A stretch of DNA of 64,000 bases. Origin: Agrococcus lahaulensis DSM 17612 (lineage in GTDB: Bacteria; Actinomycetota; Actinomycetes; Actinomycetales; Microbacteriaceae). The stretch lies in the NCBI RefSeq assembly GCF_000425105.1, contig NZ_AULD01000015.1, positions 1 to 64,000 on the forward strand. The letters are read 5' to 3'. Both the position numbers and the translations under genes were made by a program. The notes below the pieces were generated by a model. That model was not told the origin of the DNA. It saw only the letters and a program-made list of their open reading frames with translations, and did no database searches. Below, one piece after another: positions 9,149 through 17,062 of the stretch. The stretch's first letter is position 1, and each line of letters begins with the position of its first letter.

Positions 9149-10113
9149 GTCAACGAGGATCATCCAACTCGAGTAGTTACCGCATCCTGACCATAGATGG
9201 GGGCGGCATCAAAGGTGTATTCGCGGCCTCCCTTCTGGCTGAGTTTGAGAAGACGCTTGGCAAGCCGATTGCTGAGCATTTCGACCTGATCGCTGGTACC
9301 TCGACCGGTGGCATCATCGCTATTGGCTTGGGGCTAGGGCTTTCAGCTCAGGAGATCCTCGACTTTTATGAGAAGAACGGTCCAGCAATCTTTGCAGGGC
9401 GTCGCCGTCGCTCGTTACGTCCGCTGTTCGTAGCGAAGTACAATTCCAGACCTCTACAAGATGCTCTGATCGAGGCATTTGGCGACAAGCTACTCGGCGA
9501 AAGCAAAACCCGGTTGCTAATTCCTTCCTTGAATTTGGAGACCGGCGAGGTCCACGTCTTCAAGACTGCGCACCATACGCGCTTCGTTCGGGATTATAAG
9601 GAGAAGGCAGTTGATGTCGCGCTGGCTACGGCTGCCGCTCCGACCTATTTCCCTACCCACCATCTGGGGACCGGCGAGCCGCTCGTGGACGGCGGGATGT
9701 GGGCGAACAACCCGATGGGAGTCGCAGCGGTTGAGGCGCTTGGCGTTCTCGAGTGGCAGCGTGGAGACATCAACCTCTTGGGGATCGGGTGCACGGAGTC
9801 TCCACCAGACACCGCGAATCGGCGATCTCGCGGCCTCGTCAATTACTGGGCAAAGCGGCTCGTGAGCATCTTTATGTCCGGCCAGTCTTCGTCCTCTTTG
9901 GGGACAGCTCAACTGCTACTCGGTCACAACAACGTGCACCGTATCTCTCCGCATGTCGGTGGTGGGCGCTACAAGTTGGATGGAGCCAACGCGATTAGTT
10001 CACTAAAGGGACTCGGGGCATCGGAGGCTCGGAAGGAGTACCCGAAAGTGCAGTCGATGTTCTTCACTGGTCGGCGTCAGCCCTTCGTGCCGTTGAAGGA
10101 GGTCGAACGATGA
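9145..10113 (+). CDS. capV: Patatin-like phospholipase, CBASS effector (CapV type)
   Basis: Read from a GTG overlapping the previous stop by four bases, this gives 322 residues with the full patatin signature: glycine-rich oxyanion loop DGGGIKG (18-24), nucleophile elbow GTSTG with Ser53, and catalytic Asp182 in VDGGMWANNP. Proteins of this type paired with a CD-NTase are CBASS effectors: binding of a cyclic dinucleotide turns on phospholipid hydrolysis and kills the infected cell. The next gene encodes a CD-NTase and overlaps this one by four bases, which is the main reason for the CapV call over a general patatin. No signal peptide or membrane segment is seen. A longer upstream start at 9076 would lie inside the ATPase gene and is not needed. 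Confidence 0.88.
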   Translation: MSQRGSSNSSSYRILTIDGGGIKGVFAASLLAEFEKTLGKPIAEHFDLIAGTSTGGIIAIGLGLGLSAQEILDFYEKNGPAIFAGRRRRSLRPLFVAKYNSRPLQDALIEAFGDKLLGESKTRLLIPSLNLETGEVHVFKTAHHTRFVRDYKEKAVDVALATAAAPTYFPTHHLGTGEPLVDGGMWANNPMGVAAVEALGVLEWQRGDINLLGIGCTESPPDTANRRSRGLVNYWAKRLVSIFMSGQSSSSLGTAQLLLGHNNVHRISPHVGGGRYKLDGANAISSLKGLGASEARKEYPKVQSMFFTGRRQPFVPLKEVER

Positions 10114-11456
10114 AGCTGATTAAGCACTTCGACGCCTTCCTCAAGAACAGGGTCAATTTGAGTGACGGGCGCATCGAGACGCTCGACAAGCGGGTTGACG
10201 CAGTGAGTAGTTTTCTTTCGAGTGACGACGACGTCATCTCGAACAACTACATCGACCTGATTCCGCAGGGTTCCTACGCCCATCGCACGATCATCAATCC
10301 GGTCGACGCGAACGACGAGTTTGACGCCGATGTATTGCTGGATATGAACGAAGTCGATGGCTGGGAGGCAGAGGACTACGTCGAGCATCTCTACCAGGTC
10401 TTCCGATCGAACGGCACCTACAAGGACAAGGTCAGTCGCCGAAGCCGATGCGTCACGGTGAACTATGCGGGTGAGTTCCACATGGACGTGGTGCCGTTCT
10501 TGACTCGGCACGGCGAGCGGTTCATCACGAACCGCAGCACCAACCAGTTCGAGCGTACGAACCCTGAGGGGTTCAATGAGTGGCTCGATGGCCAGAATCG
10601 CATCACGAGCGGGCGACTGGTCAAGGTCATCCGCTTGCTCAAGTACATCCGGGACTTCAAGAACAACTTCTCGGTGAAGTCCGTGATCCTGACGATCTTA
10701 GTTGGCGAGCAGGTGAACGATGCGGCGCTCTGGGCAGACCCAGATCACTATAAGGACGTGCCGACGGCGCTCGTTAACCTCCTGACAGACCTCAACGACT
10801 ACCTGCAAGCGAATCCGTCGATGCCGAGCATCGATGACCCAAGTTGTCCGACAGAGAACTTCAATCATCGTTGGGATCAAGATCAGTACGCCAACTTCCG
10901 TAACTGGATTGCGACGTACACCAGCTGGGCGAAGGATGCCTACGATGAGACAGACGTAGACGAGAGTCACACGAAGTGGCGGAAGCTTTTCGGCGACAAG
11001 TTCGGCACCTACGATACGAACAGCTCTAAAGCATCGGAGGCCCACCGTTCGATTGCGGGTGTCCGCGATACAGAGGAGTTCATCGAGCACAAGTTCGCAG
11101 GCGTTGCACTCAACCCGGCCTATTCCATCAAGCTGCAGGCAAAGACCGTAAGTCGAAACGGGTGGCGCAACTTTGTGCTCGCGACCCGCGGCAACAAAGT
11201 TAGCCCTGGGCGAAGCATCAAATTCAGTATCAAATCGTCGAACCTTCCTGGCTCGTACGAGCTGTGGTGGAAGGTTCGAAACGTCGGAGCGGAAGCGATC
11301 GCCAAGAACATGATCCGAGGGCAAATTGAGCCAGACGATGGAAGCCGCTCCCGAACGGAGCCCGCAAGTTTTCGAGGGAGCCATTACGTCGAAATCTACG
11401 CAGTCCAGAACGGTGTCGTCGTTGCCAAAGATCACCACCCAGTTCTCATCCAGTGA
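10110..11456 (+). CDS. CBASS nucleotidyltransferase (CD-NTase) with C-terminal AGS-C sensor domain
   Basis: This 448-residue cGAS/DncV-like enzyme has a nucleotidyltransferase core with the GS motif (QGSYAHRT, Gly54-Ser55), metal-binding Asp72 and Asp74 in DEFDADVLLDM, and a third carboxylate, Asp126, in FHMDVVPF, so all catalytic positions are present. A helical domain of the OAS1_C/tRNA-NTase type follows. From about residue 325 comes a beta-rich AGS-C (adenylyl/guanylyl cyclase and SMODS C-terminal sensor) domain, with YELWWKVRNVG and the terminal GSHYVEIYAVQNG region. The enzyme would make a cyclic oligonucleotide on infection to activate the patatin encoded just before. No ubiquitin-like transfer genes (cap2/cap3) or HORMA/TRIP13 genes accompany it, so it resembles the short type I CBASS. 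The nucleotide made cannot be told by eye. Confidence 0.88.
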   Translation: MKLIKHFDAFLKNRVNLSDGRIETLDKRVDAVSSFLSSDDDVISNNYIDLIPQGSYAHRTIINPVDANDEFDADVLLDMNEVDGWEAEDYVEHLYQVFRSNGTYKDKVSRRSRCVTVNYAGEFHMDVVPFLTRHGERFITNRSTNQFERTNPEGFNEWLDGQNRITSGRLVKVIRLLKYIRDFKNNFSVKSVILTILVGEQVNDAALWADPDHYKDVPTALVNLLTDLNDYLQANPSMPSIDDPSCPTENFNHRWDQDQYANFRNWIATYTSWAKDAYDETDVDESHTKWRKLFGDKFGTYDTNSSKASEAHRSIAGVRDTEEFIEHKFAGVALNPAYSIKLQAKTVSRNGWRNFVLATRGNKVSPGRSIKFSIKSSNLPGSYELWWKVRNVGAEAIAKNMIRGQIEPDDGSRSRTEPASFRGSHYVEIYAVQNGVVVAKDHHPVLIQ

Positions 11457-11479
11457 CAAGGGTCGACTGCTCAAGTTCC

Positions 11480-11908
11480 TTACCGCGTACGTGTCGGCAC
11501 GCCTCTCTTGCGCAATTGGGCTAAGACCGTGCTGGCGTGCACGTCAAAGCGCTCACTTACTTTGGCCAGCGAGAGACCAGACTGATATAGCCGCACCATC
11601 TCAAGCGCCTGCTCCTCGGTCGGAGAGGCACGACGCAGAGATATACCTCGCCGCTTCAAGAGGGCGCTGACCGTGACTCGGTGACATTTGAATTCGTCGG
11701 CAAGCTCGTAAACTGTCTTCCCTGCCGTGTAGCCTTCAACGATTCGATCGGCACCTTCACTAGAGATACGAGGTTGAGCTTTACGCGGAGTCCGTGAGGT
11801 CGACTCTGATCGTTCCTGGTACGAACTGCGACGAAGGTGCCGATGGGCCTTCCGCAGTTCGTTTGCATGCGAGGAGAATAGGTCCACCAATGTGATGACG
11901 CGGGACAT
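11480..11908 (-). CDS. Small protein with two helix-turn-helix motifs, possible recombinase remnant
   Basis: This 142-residue basic protein lies at the right edge of the island, convergent with the CD-NTase. Two similar HTH repeats are visible: one around VYELADEFKCHRVTVSALLKR and one around LAKVSERFDVHASTVLAQLR. These resemble the resolvase-type HTH at the C-terminus of serine recombinases, but no catalytic serine domain is seen. The ATG at 11906-11908 lies inside an inverted repeat, so the first residues may result from an integration or rearrangement junction, and an internal start is possible. It could be a stand-alone regulator, an excisionase-like helper, or a fragment of a longer integrase. 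Confidence 0.5.
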   Translation of the reverse strand: MSRVITLVDLFSSHANELRKAHRHLRRSSYQERSESTSRTPRKAQPRISSEGADRIVEGYTAGKTVYELADEFKCHRVTVSALLKRRGISLRRASPTEEQALEMVRLYQSGLSLAKVSERFDVHASTVLAQLRKRGVPTRTR

Positions 11909-11932
11909 CGTTCATAGATGTCCCGCGTCATC
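11894..11932. repeat. Perfect 16-bp inverted repeat at the island edge
   Basis: GATGACGCGGGACATC (11894-11909) and its exact reverse complement (11917-11932) are separated by seven bases, GTTCATA. The short run CATCGTTCATA after the left arm recurs after the right arm, ending in T, so a direct repeat overlaps the inverted one. The left arm contains the start codon of the HTH gene. It lies at the point where base composition changes to the chromosomal style. It may be a recombinase crossover site or a recently duplicated junction. Confidence 0.75.
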
Positions 11933-11946
11933 GTTCATATCGGGGA

Positions 11947-11973
11947 GAAGCCCTGGCCATCGGCCGGGGCTTC
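11947..11973 (+). terminator. Terminator-like hairpin just outside the island
   Basis: GAAGCCC pairs with GGGCTTC, and inside it GGCC pairs with GGCC, giving about 12 pairs with one wobble around a 3-base loop, followed by TGTCGTTCT. No plus-strand chromosomal gene ends here now, so it is probably the terminator of a host gene displaced to the far side of the island. Confidence 0.5.
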
Positions 11974-12153
11974 TGTCGTTCTCGCGAGCCGCGCGGTTGA
12001 CGTCGACCTGCCGCCGAGGGGACTCCATCGGAGGGTTGATGTCGAGCCGTGGACGTCATTCCAACGTCCGATGCGAACCGTCGGCCTGAGGCATAGCGTC
12101 GTAGGCGAACCGATGATCGCTGCCGCTTGTGCGGGCGCGGAAGGGAACCCTGC

Positions 12154-13890
12154 ATGCTCTCCATCTCCGGCCGCTCGCGGCACGCTCGACCCGGAGCGCG
12201 CTCGCGCGGGACCGCGCCGGTCGTTGCAGGCCTGGCGCTCGTGATCGGTTCGGCGGTGCTCGTCGGATGCACGCCCGCAGCAGCCACCCCGGAGGAGCGG
12301 GCGACCACTGCTCTGGACTCAGCATCGGACGAGCTCAGCGCAATCGTCGCGGGCTTCGCTCCCGAGGACTGCATCGATGGGGCGCTTCCCGTCAGCGTGG
12401 AGGAGGAGCGGCTGACGGCGGTCTTGCCCGCCGCGGACGACCCGTCGCAGGCGGCCGACCGCTCGTTCGCGCGCACGATGGTCGAGGGCGCCGGGCTCGG
12501 CGACTTCACCGCTGCCTTCGCCGAGGAGGTCTGCGGGCAGGAGTCTCTCGCCGATGCAGTGGCCGTCATCGAGCGGCTGGGGTCCACGCTGTGGCAGGAC
12601 GCCGTCGCTCGCGCGCAAGCGATCGGCGAGGTCGACGGGGACCTGCCCGCGAGCGATGACCGCCCGCTCTACTGGGCGCGCCTCGAGGCCATGGCCGTGC
12701 TGCACCAGTGGAGCCCGGGCTTCGCGCTCTCCACCGAGGAGCGCGCGTCGCTGGTCGACGCCTTCGACCGCGCGGCCCGCGGCATGCTCGACATCGACCT
12801 ACCTGCCGGCGACCAGGTGACCCGCGTGCTGGTGAGCGGTTTCGACCCCTTCACCCTCGACGGCGGCGCGACGGGCGACGCCAGCGGGACCGTCGGCAAC
12901 CACATCCGCCACGGCAACCCGTCGGGCGCGATCGCTCTGGCGCTCGACGGCACCACGACGGCCGCGCCCGACGGCAGCACGGTGCACTACGAGGCGTACA
13001 CGCTGCCGGTGAACTACCCCGAGTTCGAGCGCGGGTATCTGGAGGACACCGTCGGGCCGCTGCTCGGGGCAGGCGACGACTGGCTCGACGCATCGATCAC
13101 CGTGAGCCAGGCGGGCGGCTCGTTCTTCGCGCTCGAGCAGTGGAACGGCCGCTATCACGGCGACGTCGCCGGCAACGACGGCTTCGCGCCCTGCCCGCCC
13201 GCCGCGTTGACCGGAACCCCGCAGCTGGCGCAGGACAACGACGGCTGCAACATCCAGGTGCCGGAGCGCTGGGGCGGCGGCGACAGCCTGACGGATCCGC
13301 CGCAGTGGACCGAGACGACGCTGCCGATCGAGCAGATGATCGCGGCGCGCACCGGCGCGGACGTGCCCCGCCCGGCCGGCAGCAGCTGGGAGGACGAGTC
13401 GGTCGCCTTCGGCGTCGTCTGGAACACCAACTACACCTACTTCCCGGACTGCGAGTCCGCCGACCTGGCGGACGCCTGGCAGCGCGAGGAGGCGTACCCG
13501 CCCGCCGTCGAACCGACGCCCCCGCCCGCGGACTCCTGTGCGCGCAGCGGGGGAGGCGGCGCCTACCTCTCGAACGAGTCGGGCTACCGCAACACGCTCC
13601 TGCGCGATCGGGCCGGCCTCGACATGCCCGCGGGACACATCCACACGCCCGACATGCAGCACTTCGACACGGACTTCGCCGTGACGGATGCGACGTTCGA
13701 GGCGTGGCGGGACGCCATCGTCGCGCAGGCACGCGAGCTCATCGAGGTCGTGGGGGGCGCACAGCTGACGAGCGCGCCGCGCGTCAAGGCTCCGCAGCCG
13801 CTGGCTGCGTCGGCGCGGCGAGTCCGGGCTCCTCAGTGCTCGGCACGACCGCGACCGGGCACGGCATGTTCATCAGGAGATCGTGGCTGA
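12154..13890 (+). CDS. Secreted lipoprotein related to pyroglutamyl peptidase (family C15 fold)
   Basis: The ATG at 12154 is chosen because AAGGGA lies seven bases upstream and a lipoprotein signal follows, with the lipobox LVGC at Cys39. After a helical region (40-220) comes a C15-like domain: VLVSGFDPFT near residue 225, NPSGAIALAL, and SQAGGSFFALEQWNGRYHG, which matches the segment around the family's catalytic Glu. Near the end, LSNESGYRN replaces the usual SNxAGxxxCN and appears to lack the nucleophilic Cys, while GHIHTP keeps the His. It may therefore be a non-peptidase member. At about 578 residues it is far longer than cytosolic Pcp (about 215). The last 107 bases overlap the convergent stress-protein gene. 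Confidence 0.75.
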   Translation: MLSISGRSRHARPGARSRGTAPVVAGLALVIGSAVLVGCTPAAATPEERATTALDSASDELSAIVAGFAPEDCIDGALPVSVEEERLTAVLPAADDPSQAADRSFARTMVEGAGLGDFTAAFAEEVCGQESLADAVAVIERLGSTLWQDAVARAQAIGEVDGDLPASDDRPLYWARLEAMAVLHQWSPGFALSTEERASLVDAFDRAARGMLDIDLPAGDQVTRVLVSGFDPFTLDGGATGDASGTVGNHIRHGNPSGAIALALDGTTTAAPDGSTVHYEAYTLPVNYPEFERGYLEDTVGPLLGAGDDWLDASITVSQAGGSFFALEQWNGRYHGDVAGNDGFAPCPPAALTGTPQLAQDNDGCNIQVPERWGGGDSLTDPPQWTETTLPIEQMIAARTGADVPRPAGSSWEDESVAFGVVWNTNYTYFPDCESADLADAWQREEAYPPAVEPTPPPADSCARSGGGGAYLSNESGYRNTLLRDRAGLDMPAGHIHTPDMQHFDTDFAVTDATFEAWRDAIVAQARELIEVVGGAQLTSAPRVKAPQPLAASARRVRAPQCSARPRPGTACSSGDRG

Positions 13891-14671
13891 CGGAGCCGAG
13901 CAGGAGCCCGGCGAGCCTGCCTCGCCCATGCGTGCCGACCACCGCGAGCCGCGCCCCCTCCGCGCGCTGCGCGAGCACGACGGACGCGCGGCCGTACTCG
14001 AGGATCGCCTCGACCGGGAGGGCCGGGTGCATTGCGCTGAGCCGTGCCACCGCGCGGTCGAGCACAGCCCGTTCGCTGGATTCGAAGGCTTCGATGGGGG
14101 ACTCCATCGCCTCCCAAGCGCCGTTGACGAGCGGAGGGACGTCCCACGCCCGGACCGCGACGAGGGTGTCCCGCTCGCGCTCGGCCTCGCCGGCCGCGAA
14201 CGCCATGGCCGCGCCGCCGGTCTCGTCATCGACGCCGACGACGACCCGCGCGCCGCCTGGCCGCCAGTCGACGGGCACGACGACGAGCGGGCAGTGCGTC
14301 CTCGCTGCGACGGCGAGCGGCAGCGTGCCGTGGATGAGCCCGACCGCTCCGCGCGTCTTGTGGGAGCCGATCACGAGCAGGTCCGCACGCCGCGAGGCCG
14401 CCTCCAGACCCGGGAGCCGGCGCGCGTGCTGCACGGTCGTCGAGACCTCGGCGGAGACACCGCTGAACCTGATGCGCTTGCCGGCCTCGTCGACGATGCG
14501 CTCGTGCTCTAGCAGCACCGGATCGGCGTTGGTCTGGGGGAACCAGTCGATGTCGACCACGGTGGTGATCTCCACGTGCATGTCGACGCTGCGCGCCCGG
14601 TCGACCACCCAGTCCAGCGCCGCTGCGCTCGCCGCGCCGCCGTCGACGGCGACCACGATGTGGTGAGGCAT
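13784..14671 (-). CDS. Universal stress protein with tandem UspA domains
   Basis: Starting at MPHHIVVAVDGG, this 295-residue protein contains two UspA domains. The first has a C-terminal ATP-binding-like signature around VIGSHKTRGAVGLIHGTLP, and the second around VVGTHGRGRLAGLLLGSVS, which fits G-2x-G-9x-G(S/T). It is probably an ATP-binding stress protein of the actinobacterial tandem type. The start is preceded by GGGGGTGCGGG; an upstream in-frame ATG exists but would add 12 residues without family support. Its 3' end overlaps the lipoprotein gene. The 222 bases upstream are shared with the divergent satD operon. Confidence 0.9.
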   Translation of the reverse strand: MPHHIVVAVDGGAASAAALDWVVDRARSVDMHVEITTVVDIDWFPQTNADPVLLEHERIVDEAGKRIRFSGVSAEVSTTVQHARRLPGLEAASRRADLLVIGSHKTRGAVGLIHGTLPLAVAARTHCPLVVVPVDWRPGGARVVVGVDDETGGAAMAFAAGEAERERDTLVAVRAWDVPPLVNGAWEAMESPIEAFESSERAVLDRAVARLSAMHPALPVEAILEYGRASVVLAQRAEGARLAVVGTHGRGRLAGLLLGSVSHDLLMNMPCPVAVVPSTEEPGLAAPTQPAAAEP

Positions 14672-14826
14672 CCCGCACCCCCGTCCTAAGTCGGATAGCC
14701 CCATCATGCGGTAGGAAGCTTCTGGCCGGAAGGGTTGGCAGGTGCATCAGCGGCTGCTGACGGGCTCGAATGGGGCGCAGGATGAGACCGCCGTGGGCGT
14801 CGCGGAACGGCTCGAGCGGCCAACAT

Positions 14827-14886
14827 GACTGATATTGCGCTTCTATAAGCCGGTGGCTTATCAACGATCGATATCAGTCGTACACT
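14827..14886 (+). promoter_or_regulatory. satD promoter with nested inverted repeats
   Basis: A promoter reads TTATCA (14858-14863), a 17-bp spacer, then TACACT (14881-14886). An outer perfect inverted repeat, GACTGATAT (14827-14835) and ATATCAGTC (14871-14879), and an inner one, ATAAGCC (14845-14851) and GGCTTAT (14855-14861), overlap the -35 and the spacer. A bound regulator would block the promoter. The ATG at 14894 is only seven bases after the -10, suggesting a leaderless mRNA. Confidence 0.6.
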
Positions 14887-14893
14887 TATGTGC

Positions 14894-15529
14894 ATGGGAC
14901 GAGACGCCGTGGCTGTGATCGCCGACATCATCGGCTCGCGCGAGCTGCCTGACAGGCGAGCCGGGCAGGAGCAGGTGCTGCGCGCCTTCGCGCGGGCCGA
15001 GGAGCACGCCGGCGCCACGGTGCCCGCCTACGCCGCGGTGGGCGACGAGTTCCAGGCGGTCTACGACAGCGCGGAGCAAGCCGTCGTGTCGACGACGATC
15101 GTCGCGCTCTCGCTACCCGAGGGGCTCGAGCTGCGCTTCGGCATCGGCGCGGGGGAGGACCGCATCGTAGACGAGAGCGGCAGCGTGCCGATCAGGGACG
15201 GCAGCGCCTGGTGGCGGGCTCGAGAGGCGATCGACCACGTCAAGCAGGCCCAGCGCTCGGGGCGCAGCCGTGCGACGACGGCGTTCGTGCACGACGGTGG
15301 CGGCGAGGAGCGAGCCATTCGGGGGCTCCTGCTGCTGCGCGACCACATCGTCGGCGACATGCGAGCGCGCGACCGGCGGATCGCACTCGCGGGCCTCGAG
15401 GAGGTGCCACAAGCGCGCACTGCCGAGGCTGAGGGCATCCGCCAGTCAGCCGTCTCGCAGAGCTGGCACCGCTCGGGCGCGGCGGCGGTCGTCGAGATGC
15501 TGCGCCAGCTCGAGGGAGCCCGGTCGTGA
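14894..15529 (+). CDS. satD: SatD family protein
   Basis: This 211-residue protein fits the SatD family, named from an acid-tolerance gene of Streptococcus mutans; its biochemical role is not established. The N-terminal AVIADIIGSRELPDR is the conserved opening of the family, and the GIGAGEDR and WWRAREAID elements also fit. I chose MGRDAV at 14894 because the -10 box lies seven bases upstream; an alternative ATG is at 14888. The next gene, a membrane protein, overlaps its stop by four bases, the usual SatD arrangement in actinobacteria. The nested palindromes upstream suggest tight repression. Confidence 0.85.
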   Translation: MGRDAVAVIADIIGSRELPDRRAGQEQVLRAFARAEEHAGATVPAYAAVGDEFQAVYDSAEQAVVSTTIVALSLPEGLELRFGIGAGEDRIVDESGSVPIRDGSAWWRAREAIDHVKQAQRSGRSRATTAFVHDGGGEERAIRGLLLLRDHIVGDMRARDRRIALAGLEEVPQARTAEAEGIRQSAVSQSWHRSGAAAVVEMLRQLEGARS

Positions 15530-16380
15530 CCGCGGCAGCGATCATGCTCGTCATGGGGCTCGGGCACCTCGCGCTCAGCGCCCGGTCGCTCGCCACGGGG
15601 CACGCGGCCGACGAGGCGCCGGCCGCCGATGCCTCGCGAACCCCTCGCATCGCGCTGCGGGGAGCCGACTGGGCCTGGGCGGGCGCCGCATGGGTGATCG
15701 CCGCCGTCGCGCTCCTCTCGACCGGGCTGCCCTGGGCGTCGGCCGTCGTCGCGCTCGCGGTCTCCACCGTTGCGACCGCGCTGCTTGCCGCTCGAGCGCG
15801 GCTCGCCGCCATCTCGGGGTTCGTGCTGACCGCTGCCGCGATCGCGCTCGCGGTGCTGCTCGATGGCTCGGGCATCGACGCCGACGCGCCGCTCGCTCGC
15901 GCCCTCGACGGCAGCGTGCACGCGGACGCGCTCGCGCCGACCGTCGTCGTGGTCGCCGCCGCGGCGCTGCTCTTCCTCGGGCCGACGAGCAACGCGCTCG
16001 TGCGCGCGGTCGTCGGCGCGGCACGCCGCACGGATGAGCCGAGCGACGCGCCGCCGCGCCCGAGCGCGGCGTGGCGCGTGCTGCGCCGCGACAAGGAGCT
16101 CGCCGTCGTGCGGAAGGACGAGCCGGAGGCGACCGCGAGCGGCTTCCGCGGCGGGCGCGTCGTCGGCCCGCTCGAGCGCGTGCTCGTCTTCGCGTCGCTG
16201 CTCGCAGGGATGCCGGTCGTCATCGCGGGGCTCGTCGCGGCGAAGGGCGTCGTCCGCTTCCCCGAGATCTCGGCCGACCGCTCTGGCGGCACGAAGGCGG
16301 AGGAGTTCCTCGTCGGCACGCTCTGCAGCTTCCTGCTCGCGAGCCTGGCGGTGCTGACGGTCGTCGCTCGGCCGCAGTAG
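15526..16380 (+). CDS. SatD-associated membrane protein
   Basis: Read from GTG at 15526, overlapping the satD stop by four bases, this 284-residue protein has several hydrophobic segments: near residues 1-20, 40-85, 90-110 and 130-150, plus two near the C-terminus (about 220-240 and 260-280). A charged cytoplasmic region lies around 165-215. It has no recognisable catalytic motif. Such membrane proteins commonly follow satD, so the two probably act together at the membrane, but I know of no defined function. Confidence 0.75.
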   Translation: MTAAAIMLVMGLGHLALSARSLATGHAADEAPAADASRTPRIALRGADWAWAGAAWVIAAVALLSTGLPWASAVVALAVSTVATALLAARARLAAISGFVLTAAAIALAVLLDGSGIDADAPLARALDGSVHADALAPTVVVVAAAALLFLGPTSNALVRAVVGAARRTDEPSDAPPRPSAAWRVLRRDKELAVVRKDEPEATASGFRGGRVVGPLERVLVFASLLAGMPVVIAGLVAAKGVVRFPEISADRSGGTKAEEFLVGTLCSFLLASLAVLTVVARPQ

Positions 16381-16387
16381 GCGGGCG

Positions 16388-16894
16388 TCAGCCGCCGAGA
16401 GCTGCGCAGACGTCGAGCTGCCGGCCCGACACGCGCTCGACCGTGAACGTCGAGCCGTCCGCGCCGACCGAGAGCACGACGCGGCCGGAGTGCACCGTGG
16501 TCGACGGACCCGCGGGCGTGTCGGTGGGGAAGAGGATGAGCGCGTTGTGCCCCGTGAGGATCCTCGTCTCGGAGCCATCGGCGTTGGCGTGCGTGCGCGT
16601 GACGCTGCCGTTCGATCGCGTCGACAGCGAGGCGCCCGTCTCGGCATTCGTGAACGTCAGCGAGGAGCCGGTCCCAGCAGTGATCGTCCGCACCCGCCCG
16701 TCGCGGTCGGTGAACGTCTTCGTCAACTGGCGCCCGTCGCCGAAGATCGCGATGTCGAGGGCGAACGAGCACGCACTGCCGGCGGGCAGCGGGATCACCG
16801 TGGGCGGGTCGGCCGCGTTCGCGCTCGAGCCGGCGCTGAGCAGCAGGAAGGCGGTGGCTGCGACCGCAGCTGCGCTCTTCGTCGTGGTCCTCAT
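16388..16894 (-). CDS. Small secreted protein of unknown function
   Basis: This 168-residue protein starts with a clear Sec signal peptide (MRTTTKSAAAVAATAFLLLS, cleavage after SANA near residue 28). The mature part is Thr/Ser/Gly-rich and contains repeated beta-strand patterns such as TKTFTDRDGRVRTITAG. Only two Cys residues remain (near 42 and 163), which could form one disulfide. Similar small secreted proteins are common in Microbacteriaceae and unassigned. The stop is seven bases from the convergent SatD-associated gene. Confidence 0.7.
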   Translation of the reverse strand: MRTTTKSAAAVAATAFLLLSAGSSANAADPPTVIPLPAGSACSFALDIAIFGDGRQLTKTFTDRDGRVRTITAGTGSSLTFTNAETGASLSTRSNGSVTRTHANADGSETRILTGHNALILFPTDTPAGPSTTVHSGRVVLSVGADGSTFTVERVSGRQLDVCAALGG

Positions 16895-17050
16895 GGTGCC
16901 GACCTCCTCACGCCGCTGCTGCGGCGCGGTCTCTGGATGGGAGCGTTGCCGCCGAGAGGGTCGCTTGCTCGACGCGTGCGGCCGTCCCCAGCGGGTCCAG
17001 TGAACGCCCGGCGCGGGTGCCGGTCAAGACGCGATCGGCCGGCGCGCGCG

Positions 17051-17056
17051 TAGGAT
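17051..17056 (+). promoter_or_regulatory. -10 box of the MarR/OhrR gene (leaderless)
   Basis: TAGGAT lies six bases before the GTG start at 17063, so transcription would begin at or next to the start codon. No convincing -35 hexamer is seen. The same spacing occurs before the genes at 42672 and 50796. Confidence 0.4.
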
Positions 17057-17062
17057 CGTCGC

